Origin: Opitutia bacterium
Lineage (GTDB): Bacteria; Verrucomicrobiota; Verrucomicrobiia; Opitutales; JANYEO01
Assembly: GCA_025363025.1 (NCBI GenBank)
Contig: JANYEO010000214.1
Coordinates: forward strand, 1 to 6,353
Direction: 5' to 3'
DNA length: 6,353 nucleotides
Part shown: piece by piece, positions 1-5,438 of the stretch
Numbering within the stretch: the stretch's first letter is position 1
How the letters are laid out: each line of letters opens with the position of its first letter
The notes under the pieces: generated by a model
Seen by the model: the letters and a program-made list of their open reading frames with translations, nothing else
What the model was told of the DNA's origin: nothing
Databases searched by the model: none
Position numbers and translations under genes: made by a program

Positions 1-198
1 GGCTACTCTTTTGGTATGGGGCTAGCTGCTTGGTTTTTCTATAATATGCAAAAACATGAGGCTACGCGCTCTATGCGCTTATTATGGGAAGCCATGGCAG
101 GTGCAGGATGCGTTACCCTCCTCATTGTTGCTGCAGTCAGTATTCTTAGCTTGCGACGTGTTCTAACACTGGAGCCTGCTTCCGTTTTTAGATCTTAA
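1..198 (+). CDS. ABC transporter permease, DevC/FtsX-like (3' end only)
   Basis: The reading frame is open from the first base of the window and ends at TAA (196-198), giving the last 65 residues of a longer protein. A permease of this type would be the membrane subunit of a MacB/DevBCA-like exporter. The fragment contains one clear hydrophobic segment (about residues 34-50, VTLLIVAAVSILSL), preceded by a Gly/Ala-rich hydrophobic stretch at the start. It ends LEPASVFRS, matching the 'DPADIF/EPAxVFR' tail usual in DevC and other FtsX-family permeases. The genes that follow encode a DevA/LolD-type ATPase and a DevB-type adaptor, which supports the call. The in-frame ATG at 16 is internal and not the start. 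The stop codon lies inside the left TAAAT target repeat of the inserted element; without the insertion it would sit directly against the ATPase start codon. Family assignment rests on the short C-terminus plus context. Confidence 0.75.
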   Translation, partial: GYSFGMGLAAWFFYNMQKHEATRSMRLLWEAMAGAGCVTLLIVAAVSILSLRRVLTLEPASVFRS

Positions 199-200
199 AT
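196..200. repeat. Left target-site duplication TAAAT
   Basis: TAAAT directly abuts the left inverted repeat and matches 398-402 exactly. Its first three bases are the permease stop codon. Confidence 0.7.
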
Positions 201-217
201 GAGACCGCTGCATAATA
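201..217 (+). repeat. Left terminal inverted repeat
   Basis: GAGACCGCTGCATAATA is the inverted copy of 381-397 with a single mismatch (position 10 of the repeat). It also pairs with the internal copy at 311-324 through GAGACCGC/GCGGTCTC, then TGCA after a one-base bulge. Confidence 0.78.
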
Positions 218-324
218 CCTTTCTTTTGAATTCTTGCGGTGTTGTCGCTCCTCAAGTACCATTTGTACATTCGTCGCTCCGCCTTGCAAGTTCTTCAAAA
301 TTAAGACATTCTGCATGCGGTCTC
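201..324. repeat. Long imperfect palindrome within the element
   Basis: The arms 201-237 and 286-324 are inverted copies with interruptions. GAGACCGC (201-208) pairs with GCGGTCTC (317-324). TGCA follows with a one-base bulge. TTTTGAA (224-230) pairs with TTCAAAA (294-300), and CTTGC (233-237) with GCAAG (286-290). The spacing between paired blocks is similar on both sides, so a transcript could fold into one long stem with a loop of about 50 nt. The octamer GTCGCTCC occurs twice in the loop (244-251 and 273-280). It could act as a partial terminator or processing signal between permease and ATPase, but there is no U-tract directly after the stem as a classical intrinsic terminator would have. 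Confidence 0.55.
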
Positions 325-332
325 TATATAAT
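303..332 (+). promoter_or_regulatory. Candidate sigma70-type promoter inside the element, facing the ATPase gene
   Basis: A perfect TATAAT lies at 327-332. Eighteen bases upstream is AAGACA (303-308), which matches four of six positions of TTGACA. Transcription would begin near 338-340, about 60 nt before the ATPase ATG at 401. It could replace expression lost through separation from the permease. The call rests on consensus matching alone in an AT-rich stretch. Confidence 0.35.
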
Positions 333-380
333 CCCGAGTGTTTAAAAAAATCAAATAGTGTGTATTTTGTTGAAAATCGC

Positions 381-397
381 TATTATGCAACGGTCTC
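381..397 (-). repeat. Right terminal inverted repeat
   Basis: TATTATGCAACGGTCTC is the reverse complement of 201-217 apart from one base. The nine bases CGGTCTCTA (391-399) also recur as a direct repeat at 318-326. Confidence 0.78.
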
Positions 398-402
398 TAA
401 AT
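398..402. repeat. Right target-site duplication TAAAT
   Basis: TAAAT directly abuts the right inverted repeat. Its last two bases are the first two bases of the ATPase start codon (ATG at 401), and its first three bases put a TAA stop in the ATPase frame immediately upstream of that ATG. Confidence 0.7.
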
Positions 403-1099
403 GGACGATAAAACCTATGCCATCCTCTGTGAAAACCTTACCAAAACATTTGGTGAAGGAGAAACAGCTGTACATGCACTCCGCGGCATTAACTTTCGAG
501 CACAGCTGGGTAAATTAACCCTTTTAGTAGGCCCCTCAGGCTGTGGGAAAACGACTTTACTATCGGTAATTACAGGCCTTTTGGATGCAACAGCGGGCCA
601 CTTAAACATACTAAACCAAGACCCTGCGAAAGCATCAGCAAGCCAAAGGCTCCTCTTCCGGCGCGATAATATTGGGTTTGTATTCCAATCTTACAACTTA
701 CTACCAGCCCTCACCGCGGCTGAAAATGCGGCTATTCCCTTACTAGCAGCTGGCACCCCATGGGAAGTGGCTCTCGCGAAAAGTGAACAGGTACTGACAA
801 CCTTAGGACTTAAAAAGCGACTACTGGCACGCCCAGCGGAACTCTCCGGCGGAGAGCAACAACGAGTGGCTATTGCCCGGGCCATTGTGCATGAACCCCG
901 GCTAATTGTATGCGATGAGCCAACCTCTGCCCTAGATGCCCAAACAGGGCATTCTGTTATGGAGCTATTGTCAAAAACAGTTTTAAGCCCAGAGCGGGCC
1001 ATCATTGTGGTAACACACGATGAACGTATTTTCCCTTTTGCCCACACCATTGCCCATATGAATGATGGGGTTATTACTCGTACAGATTATGCCAATTAA
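401..1099 (+). CDS. ABC transporter ATP-binding protein, DevA/LolD/MacB type
   Basis: This 232-residue ATPase hydrolyses ATP on the cytoplasmic face to drive the FtsX-type permease encoded just upstream. All nucleotide-binding motifs are present: Walker A GPSGCGKT (44-51), Q-loop Gln96 in VFQSYNLLPALTAAEN, signature LSGGEQQRVAIARA (148-161), Walker B LIVCDEP (168-174), D-loop SALD (176-179) and switch His206 in VVTHD. Length and the NLLP/LTAAEN stretch fit the DevA/LolD group rather than importers. The ATG at 401 is the only sensible start because TAA sits in frame immediately before it. No Shine-Dalgarno sequence is visible upstream; before the insertion, translation would have been coupled to the permease through TAAATG. 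The adaptor gene overlaps its 3' end. Substrate is unknown. It appears intact despite the insertion at its 5' edge. Confidence 0.93.
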   Translation: MDDKTYAILCENLTKTFGEGETAVHALRGINFRAQLGKLTLLVGPSGCGKTTLLSVITGLLDATAGHLNILNQDPAKASASQRLLFRRDNIGFVFQSYNLLPALTAAENAAIPLLAAGTPWEVALAKSEQVLTTLGLKKRLLARPAELSGGEQQRVAIARAIVHEPRLIVCDEPTSALDAQTGHSVMELLSKTVLSPERAIIVVTHDERIFPFAHTIAHMNDGVITRTDYAN

Positions 1100-2180
1100 T
1101 CGTCCCACACTTCCCACATGGTTCCACAAAAACCAACTGCGCAGCCCTTATATTTATGGGGCGCTAGCAATAATTTGCCTATTTTTCGCAATCATCATTG
1201 TTTTTAAGGGAACACCGAATAATACACACACACTTCCGAATAAACTCCCCCCGCACTCCCCTTTTGCCTTGGCCGTAGCAGGTGCAGGCCTCATCGAAGC
1301 TGCATCGGAAAATATTGCCATCGGCACTCCCCTTTCAGGCACCATTGCCCACGTGTACGTTAAGGCTGGGGACACGGTTGAAGCAGGGGCCCCCCTCTTT
1401 TCTTTAGACTCCCGCATTTACCTAGCTCAACAAGCCCAACTCCAAGCCGCGGTTGACCTCGCAAAGGCCCAAGTAGCGCTACTCGAGGCTCACCCAAGGC
1501 CTGAAACCGTCCCTCCAGCCGAAGCCCGGGTTAAAGAAACGGAATTCCTTCTAGAGCAAGCAAAACTTTTATGGCAAAATGTAGCCCCCCTCGAAGGGAC
1601 TGGGGCGATTGGAGAAGAAGCCCTCCTCATTCGCAAACTCGGCTACCGCTTGGCCCAGGCTCAATTATCAGAAACAAAACATAACCTCGACCTCTTAAAG
1701 GCAGGAACTTGGGTTAAAGATATTGATGTTGCTAAAGCCAACCTGGAGCTCGCCGAAGCTAATTTAAAAGTCGTTGAAGTAGAGCTCGAGCGTATTGTGG
1801 TGAAGGCCCCGATTAAAGGGACTGTCCTGCGCATGAATATACGTGAAGGAGAGTTTGCCCAAAATAATGGAGCTAAAGAACCGCTCCTTATATTTGGATC
1901 TATTAACCCATTGCATTTAAGGGTCGATATCGATGACAAAGATGTGCCCCGTTTTATTAAAGAAGCTGTTGCCTATGCCACTGCGCGAGGAGATAGCCAA
2001 AAACAATACCCCCTTCAATTCATCCGTATAGAACCTTATGTCCTCCCCAAGCAAAACTTAACGGGGGTGACAACGCAGCTAGTGGACACCCGCGTCTTCC
2101 AAGTCATCTACGCACTGCCCGAAGCCGCTCAAGGGCTTTATGTTGGACAACAAATGGATGCTTTTATAGAAGCCAAGTGA
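1089..2180 (+). CDS. HlyD-family periplasmic adaptor (membrane fusion protein), DevB-like
   Basis: This protein should anchor in the inner membrane and span the periplasm, linking the ABC permease to an outer-membrane TolC-type channel. From the ATG at 1089 it has 363 residues: a short basic N-terminus, one transmembrane segment (about 22-39, IYGALAIICLFFAIIIVF), the first half of a lipoyl-like domain (about 64-109, including GTIAHVYVKAGDTVEAG), a long alpha-helical hairpin (about 112-236), the second lipoyl half (VVKAPIKGTVLRMNIREGE, about 237-256), then beta-barrel and membrane-proximal regions ending LYVGQQMDAFIEAK. 'API-GTVL-NIR-GE' is characteristic of DevB/HlyD adaptors. The frame is also open from ATG at 1062, giving nine more residues and a 38-bp overlap with the ATPase gene. 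I prefer 1089 (11-bp overlap), although neither start has a clear ribosome-binding site. Its stop is 7 bp from that of the convergent sctR. Confidence 0.9.
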   Translation: MPINRPTLPTWFHKNQLRSPYIYGALAIICLFFAIIIVFKGTPNNTHTLPNKLPPHSPFALAVAGAGLIEAASENIAIGTPLSGTIAHVYVKAGDTVEAGAPLFSLDSRIYLAQQAQLQAAVDLAKAQVALLEAHPRPETVPPAEARVKETEFLLEQAKLLWQNVAPLEGTGAIGEEALLIRKLGYRLAQAQLSETKHNLDLLKAGTWVKDIDVAKANLELAEANLKVVEVELERIVVKAPIKGTVLRMNIREGEFAQNNGAKEPLLIFGSINPLHLRVDIDDKDVPRFIKEAVAYATARGDSQKQYPLQFIRIEPYVLPKQNLTGVTTQLVDTRVFQVIYALPEAAQGLYVGQQMDAFIEAK

Positions 2181-2187
2181 AAGGAAA

Positions 2188-2892
2188 TTAACGGTACGTC
2201 AGCACTATGCCTTGGATCAAACGGCTCCACCCATTGACTAGCACAAATAACAAAAGCTTAAAAGGCAGGGAAATAACGGTGGGCGAGATCATCATCATCC
2301 CCATGGCGAGCAGGATATTTGAGATTATTAAATCAATAATAACAAAGGGCAGATAAGTCAAAAATCCAATTTCAAAAGCCGAGCTCAGCTCTGTAACCGT
2401 AAAGGCGGGGACAAGCACCATAAAGTCATCTTCTTTGAGTGAAGTAGCTTGCTTTTCAGGCCATAAAACGGCGGCAGATTTTAAGAAAAATGCGCGGTCC
2501 TGTTTAGCACTATGACGATAAAGGAACTGCTGAAGGGGTACGCGAGATTCATATAGAGCATCCTTCACTTTATGGATATTTTTGCCTTCGAGCTGTTTCG
2601 TCTCCAGCAATGCGTAAGTTTCCTGAGCTACAGGGGCCATGACATAAACGCTTAAAACAATCGCTAAGCCATTAAGCACAATATTGGGAGGGATAGACTG
2701 AATACCCAAAGCATTCCGAATAAGGCTGAGCACCACGACTAACTTCAAATAAGAAGTCACCATCATGATGAAGAAGGGGGCCAAAGACAGCATAATCAGC
2801 ACTGTCATTAGCGTATAAGGATCCGAAAGATTGAGGCTATAAGCCTTATCCGCTGCGGCTTCGGTAACGGCTAGCAATGGGTAAAATAGCAT
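2188..2892 (-). CDS. sctR: Type III secretion export-apparatus protein SctR (FliP/YscR family)
   Basis: SctR is a core part of the inner-membrane export gate; in known systems five SctR subunits assemble with SctS and SctT into the helical entry pore. The 234-residue product has a short N-terminal leader, hydrophobic segments at about 28-57 and 70-88, a central hydrophilic region (about 92-155) and C-terminal segments at about 173-203 and 209-230. Family hallmarks are LSLIRNALGIQSIPPN (55-70), the NGLAIVLSVYVMAP stretch (74-87) and FVIIDLIISNILLAMGMMM (183-201). Length is normal for SctR/FliP; the context with sctN, O, P and Q and no flagellar genes favours an injectisome. The ATG at 2892 has no evident Shine-Dalgarno, and an in-frame TAG lies a short way upstream. 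A 64-bp gap separates it from sctQ. sctS, sctT and sctU, which often follow, are absent downstream. Confidence 0.95.
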   Translation of the reverse strand: MLFYPLLAVTEAAADKAYSLNLSDPYTLMTVLIMLSLAPFFIMMVTSYLKLVVVLSLIRNALGIQSIPPNIVLNGLAIVLSVYVMAPVAQETYALLETKQLEGKNIHKVKDALYESRVPLQQFLYRHSAKQDRAFFLKSAAVLWPEKQATSLKEDDFMVLVPAFTVTELSSAFEIGFLTYLPFVIIDLIISNILLAMGMMMISPTVISLPFKLLLFVLVNGWSRLIQGIVLTYR

Positions 2893-2956
2893 TATTAAAC
2901 TGAGTACCGACTAGGACTGCATGACTTGAAATTCAACAACAATAGTTTGCAACGCA

Positions 2957-3994
2957 TCAGCGGTCTTCATCCGACTGAAAGACATTACTTGAACCCTGTG
3001 GCACAGAAGCGGCTTCCCCTATAGCGGTTAAACGCACCCCGAGCTTGCCGCCAACATCTACAAGCTCCCCCTGGGCTACCATGCGATTACCTACATACAA
3101 AGAAACAGGGCCGTTTGGTGCTTGATCCAGCTCAAACGTATACCCGGCTTTAAGGGAGCGCAAAGTTTGCAACGTCACTTGCTTTTCGCCGAGCGAAAAT
3201 TGAAGATCAATTGGTAAATCATCCAAGGCAGTTGATTGCCCGGCTAAAGAAGGAGTATCAGGAGACATGGCTTTTTTTAAAGTAATGGAAGGGCCGCTAG
3301 CCTCCGCCGTAAACATGGGGCGCCCGGCAAGGCTAAGAATAAAGGACCCTTTTTCAGGGGATAGGGCTTCGTTTGCAAAAATAATATCATTCTGCTTTAG
3401 AGATTGAAACTCCGTATACGTCAGCGTTTGACGGCCGGCCTCTACCCTCAGTTGAAAAGGAAGATCTGGAAAGCTTTCCTGTTTTTCCTGAGGCACCTGA
3501 GCCCATAAATTGGCAACTGCTTCTAAAAGAGCGTCACTTATAAAAACGCACCCATCCGCCCAGGGTAGCCCCGTAGACTGATGTACAATAGCAAACTCCA
3601 AACGCTCCCCTGGAGTCGGGGAAAGGCCAGAAAGCTCCAGCTGGCTAAGCCCTACCGTGGCACTACACACACGAGAAAGCCCTTCCAGCCAAGGCCCAAG
3701 GGCCGCCTCGAGCAAAGCGGTAGCAATGGGTGATGGTAGCAAGGCTAGGTCTGCAACCTCAAGCCCGGCTTCATTTAAAGAAAGAATGGGCCAATTTTTA
3801 AGCCCAATTGACAATGGAGAACCTCCAAAGTCTAATACAAGCCCTATACTCGGCTCGTAAGCCTCAGCTGCACCCTTAAAACGCATTGAAAAAGCCTTCC
3901 CTCCCCAGGAAAAAGAAGCCACTCGCGCATGCCCTTGCAAAATATTAAGCGCACGTGTACGGGATGGGGAAAGCTGCGGGAAAACTGGGGTCAC
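2957..3994 (-). CDS. sctQ: Type III secretion C-ring/sorting-platform protein SctQ (YscQ/FliN-like)
   Basis: SctQ forms the cytosolic pods of the sorting platform that deliver substrates to the ATPase SctN and the export gate. The 345-residue protein has a poorly conserved N-terminal part (about 1-170) and two SpoA-like modules. The first, about 176-240, begins LPFQLRVEAGRQTLTYTEF. The second, about 257-325, begins LDDLPIDLQFSLGEKQVTL and contains the typical LYVGNRMVAQGELVDVGGKLGVRLT (299-323). Position between sctP and sctR is the classical place for this gene. The predicted start is GTG at 3994; the frame is open further upstream to about 4051 but shows no ATG, GTG or TTG there. No Shine-Dalgarno precedes it. 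An internal ATG at residue 243 could yield a separate 103-residue C-terminal product, as in some characterised SctQ genes. Confidence 0.88.
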   Translation of the reverse strand: MTPVFPQLSPSRTRALNILQGHARVASFSWGGKAFSMRFKGAAEAYEPSIGLVLDFGGSPLSIGLKNWPILSLNEAGLEVADLALLPSPIATALLEAALGPWLEGLSRVCSATVGLSQLELSGLSPTPGERLEFAIVHQSTGLPWADGCVFISDALLEAVANLWAQVPQEKQESFPDLPFQLRVEAGRQTLTYTEFQSLKQNDIIFANEALSPEKGSFILSLAGRPMFTAEASGPSITLKKAMSPDTPSLAGQSTALDDLPIDLQFSLGEKQVTLQTLRSLKAGYTFELDQAPNGPVSLYVGNRMVAQGELVDVGGKLGVRLTAIGEAASVPQGSSNVFQSDEDR

Positions 3995-4011
3995 GAGGTA
4001 AAGCTTAAGAA

Positions 4012-4041
4012 ATAATAATGCCTTAGAGTAAACAATAACAA
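4012..4041 (-). promoter_or_regulatory. Weak candidate internal promoter upstream of sctQ
   Basis: On the minus strand TTGTTA (4041-4036) and TATTAT (4017-4012) are separated by 18 bp in the 64-bp gap between sctP and sctQ. Transcription would start about 10 nt before the GTG, giving a near-leaderless message that could explain the missing Shine-Dalgarno. The spacer is AT-rich, so a chance match is quite possible. Confidence 0.22.
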
Positions 4042-4058
4042 AATGTCGAATTCAACCC

Positions 4059-4874
4059 TTAAGCGGTTGTATCATCCTCCGGTATATATTCCCCACGGGA
4101 ACGCCCTTCATTATCACCCGATTGAGAGCCTTGCGCCGTCGTCGTCACTTCTTGAACACGGACATGAACGGGCTCATCTAAGCGCCCAACTAAAAAGTTT
4201 TGAAGAGCCGCTTGATTTTGAGCCAGAAAATTTGCACTATCCTTAACACTGACCTGAAAAACTACTTGAAGGGCGCCATTTTCGCGAGAAAGCATTACTT
4301 GAGCCCCAGGCAGCACGTCTGGCTTTAAAACAATGAGTACTTGCTCCTTATTCCCACTCAGCTGCGGGTTAGAAACCATAATCGTTTGCGCCACCGTATC
4401 CACCATACTCGCAATACGGCTTTCCGGAGCCACTGGCTTCGCTTCAAGGCCTTGCAATGTAGGGCCCATCATGTTTTGCAAAATAACATTGGCCGGGTTT
4501 TGTGCTTCTGTGCTTTGATTTTTCTTCGATAAAGCCTGTTTCAGCTCTTCAACCAGTGCCTCCATCCCGGATTGAGATTGAAGATTGGCCAGTAATTCCT
4601 GGAGAGCTGCGGCATCCAAATTATTAAGCGCCCCAGGATTGGCCGCCATACCGGCAGATAAATATTTGCTAATGTCCATAGTAGGATTAGTTGATACGTC
4701 TACCCCTGCAGCCCCCGCTAGATTACCCCCTTGAAGCAATTGCTTAAAAAGGGCCGCCTGAGCCGCCAAAGCAGCATCTTCGGCAGAATCTACAGCATTA
4801 TTACTCTGCTGAGCAGATGGATCTTGTTGTTTGATTTGATTAAGCTGAGAGGCATTAAGTTTAGTAGAATCCAT
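4059..4874 (-). CDS. sctP: Type III secretion needle-length/substrate-switch regulator SctP (YscP/HrpP/FliK-like)
   Basis: SctP proteins are secreted rulers that terminate needle growth and, through a C-terminal T3S4 domain, switch the gate protein SctU to later substrates. This 271-residue product has the expected two-part layout. Residues 1-150 are low in hydrophobic order and rich in Ala, Gln, Asn and Leu. Residues about 154-242 form a compact domain with the pattern VLIVLKPDVLPGAQVMLSRE (179-198), then GALQVVFQVSV, FLAQNQAALQNFLVGRLDEPVHVRV, resembling HrpP/HpaP-type SctP C-termini. The tail (243-271) is acidic and polar and may be disordered. The protein is much shorter than YscP (about 500 residues). 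The location between sctO and sctQ is diagnostic because sequence conservation is low. The ATG at 4874 has no clear Shine-Dalgarno. Confidence 0.82.
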   Translation of the reverse strand: MDSTKLNASQLNQIKQQDPSAQQSNNAVDSAEDAALAAQAALFKQLLQGGNLAGAAGVDVSTNPTMDISKYLSAGMAANPGALNNLDAAALQELLANLQSQSGMEALVEELKQALSKKNQSTEAQNPANVILQNMMGPTLQGLEAKPVAPESRIASMVDTVAQTIMVSNPQLSGNKEQVLIVLKPDVLPGAQVMLSRENGALQVVFQVSVKDSANFLAQNQAALQNFLVGRLDEPVHVRVQEVTTTAQGSQSGDNEGRSRGEYIPEDDTTA

Positions 4875-4919
4875 AAGGGGTAAAGTAAGGGTAATATAGG
4901 CGTATAAAATTTAAAGGGC

Positions 4920-5432
4920 TTAGGCCGATAAAGCATCATCATCTGTACTGACGTCTTCATTATCATTCTCTCTTCGGCGAAAATCTTCGAGCTCTTTTTC
5001 CAAATAAAATTCTTGTTCTTTTAAAAATTCCTCCGTCCAAATGACCCGATGTTCTTCGATTTTTTGACGGCTTTTAATGGCCTCTTGATAAGCTATTTTC
5101 GCATTCGCTAAAGTTGTTTGCGCAGCCACTACTCCCGCTTCAGCCTCTCGAACCCGCTCTTCATGCGCCAACTCTTGATGCCGGAGGGAAGTCACCCCTG
5201 CCAATACTTCCTCTACAAAGTTACGACTAACCTTTTTGCCCATAATCGTACCATAAAGGCGTACCTCTTCATTTAAACGAAAACTATGAAAACTGGCCAA
5301 AGCTTCCCGCTGGGCCTCTAAATAACGAATAGCTTCCTCAAGTTTCCGCTGGGCAGACAAAACGGCCTCCATTGCACGGTCCTCACGCAGTACACGCACA
5401 CGTAGAAGGTCATTTAAAGGGTATGCAGCCAT
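4920..5432 (-). CDS. sctO: Type III secretion ATPase stalk protein SctO (YscO/FliJ/CdsO-like)
   Basis: SctO is the coiled-coil stalk that inserts into the SctN hexamer and links it to the export gate SctV; in some systems it also binds escort chaperones. The 170-residue protein is almost wholly helical and highly charged, with heptad-like stretches at about 18-55 and 85-155 that would form the expected helical hairpin, and a polar acidic tail (about 153-170). The N-terminus MAAYPLNDLLRVRVLREDRA resembles the YPL--LL-vR--REDRA opening of FliJ/CdsO-type proteins. It starts 6 bp after the sctN stop, and GAGGT spanning the end of sctN (about 9 nt before ATG) is the only convincing Shine-Dalgarno in this operon, so translation is probably coupled to sctN. 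Identity rests on length, coiled-coil character and position. Confidence 0.85.
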   Translation of the reverse strand: MAAYPLNDLLRVRVLREDRAMEAVLSAQRKLEEAIRYLEAQREALASFHSFRLNEEVRLYGTIMGKKVSRNFVEEVLAGVTSLRHQELAHEERVREAEAGVVAAQTTLANAKIAYQEAIKSRQKIEEHRVIWTEEFLKEQEFYLEKELEDFRRRENDNEDVSTDDDALSA

Positions 5433-5438
5433 AGTTTT

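Larger units (their letters stand above)
201..397. mobile_element. MITE-like or degenerate IS element with terminal inverted repeats and 5-bp target duplication
   Basis: This 197-bp segment begins GAGACCGCTGCATAATA (201-217) and ends TATTATGCAACGGTCTC (381-397), which are reverse complements at 16 of 17 positions. It is flanked by TAAAT at 196-200 and again at 398-402. Deleting the element plus one TAAAT gives an uninterrupted junction TAAATG, with the permease stop next to the ATPase start, so the empty site makes biological sense. The element is too short for a transposase, so it would need one supplied in trans. A third copy of the terminal motif lies inside at 311-324. The termini begin GAGACC and contain TGCA, which reminds me of some IS5-like ends, but the 5-bp duplication does not fit neatly and I do not assign a family. 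Repeats and target duplication are directly visible; mobility is inferred. Confidence 0.78.

Noticed and set aside
201..324. Rho-independent terminator of the permease gene
   Set aside because: The stem is long and interrupted, and no run of T follows it directly (TATATAATCC comes next), so it does not meet the usual form; it is better explained as part of the repeat-flanked element.
201..400. Riboswitch or leader RNA controlling the ATPase gene
   Set aside because: The terminal inverted repeats and flanking target duplication explain the structure more simply, and no known riboswitch core is recognisable.
234..518. 94-codon plus-strand open frame across the element and the start of the ATPase gene
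   Set aside because: It overlaps the well-supported ATPase in another frame, has no ribosome-binding site, and its translation resembles no family I recognise. Only the short RYYATVS stretch is mentioned, as part of the element.
691..1050. 119-codon minus-strand open frame inside the ATPase gene
   Set aside because: It lies opposite a clear ABC ATPase with all motifs present; the composition is that of an antisense shadow.
1062..1088. Upstream start for the adaptor gene (ATG ATG at 1062)
   Set aside because: It adds nine residues encoded within the ATPase gene and a 38-bp overlap. The 1089 start gives a more typical short overlap, but the difference cannot be settled from sequence alone.
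4043..4246. 67-codon plus-strand open frame opposite the 3' end of sctP
   Set aside because: It is antisense to sctP over almost its full length, with no Shine-Dalgarno and no recognisable product.
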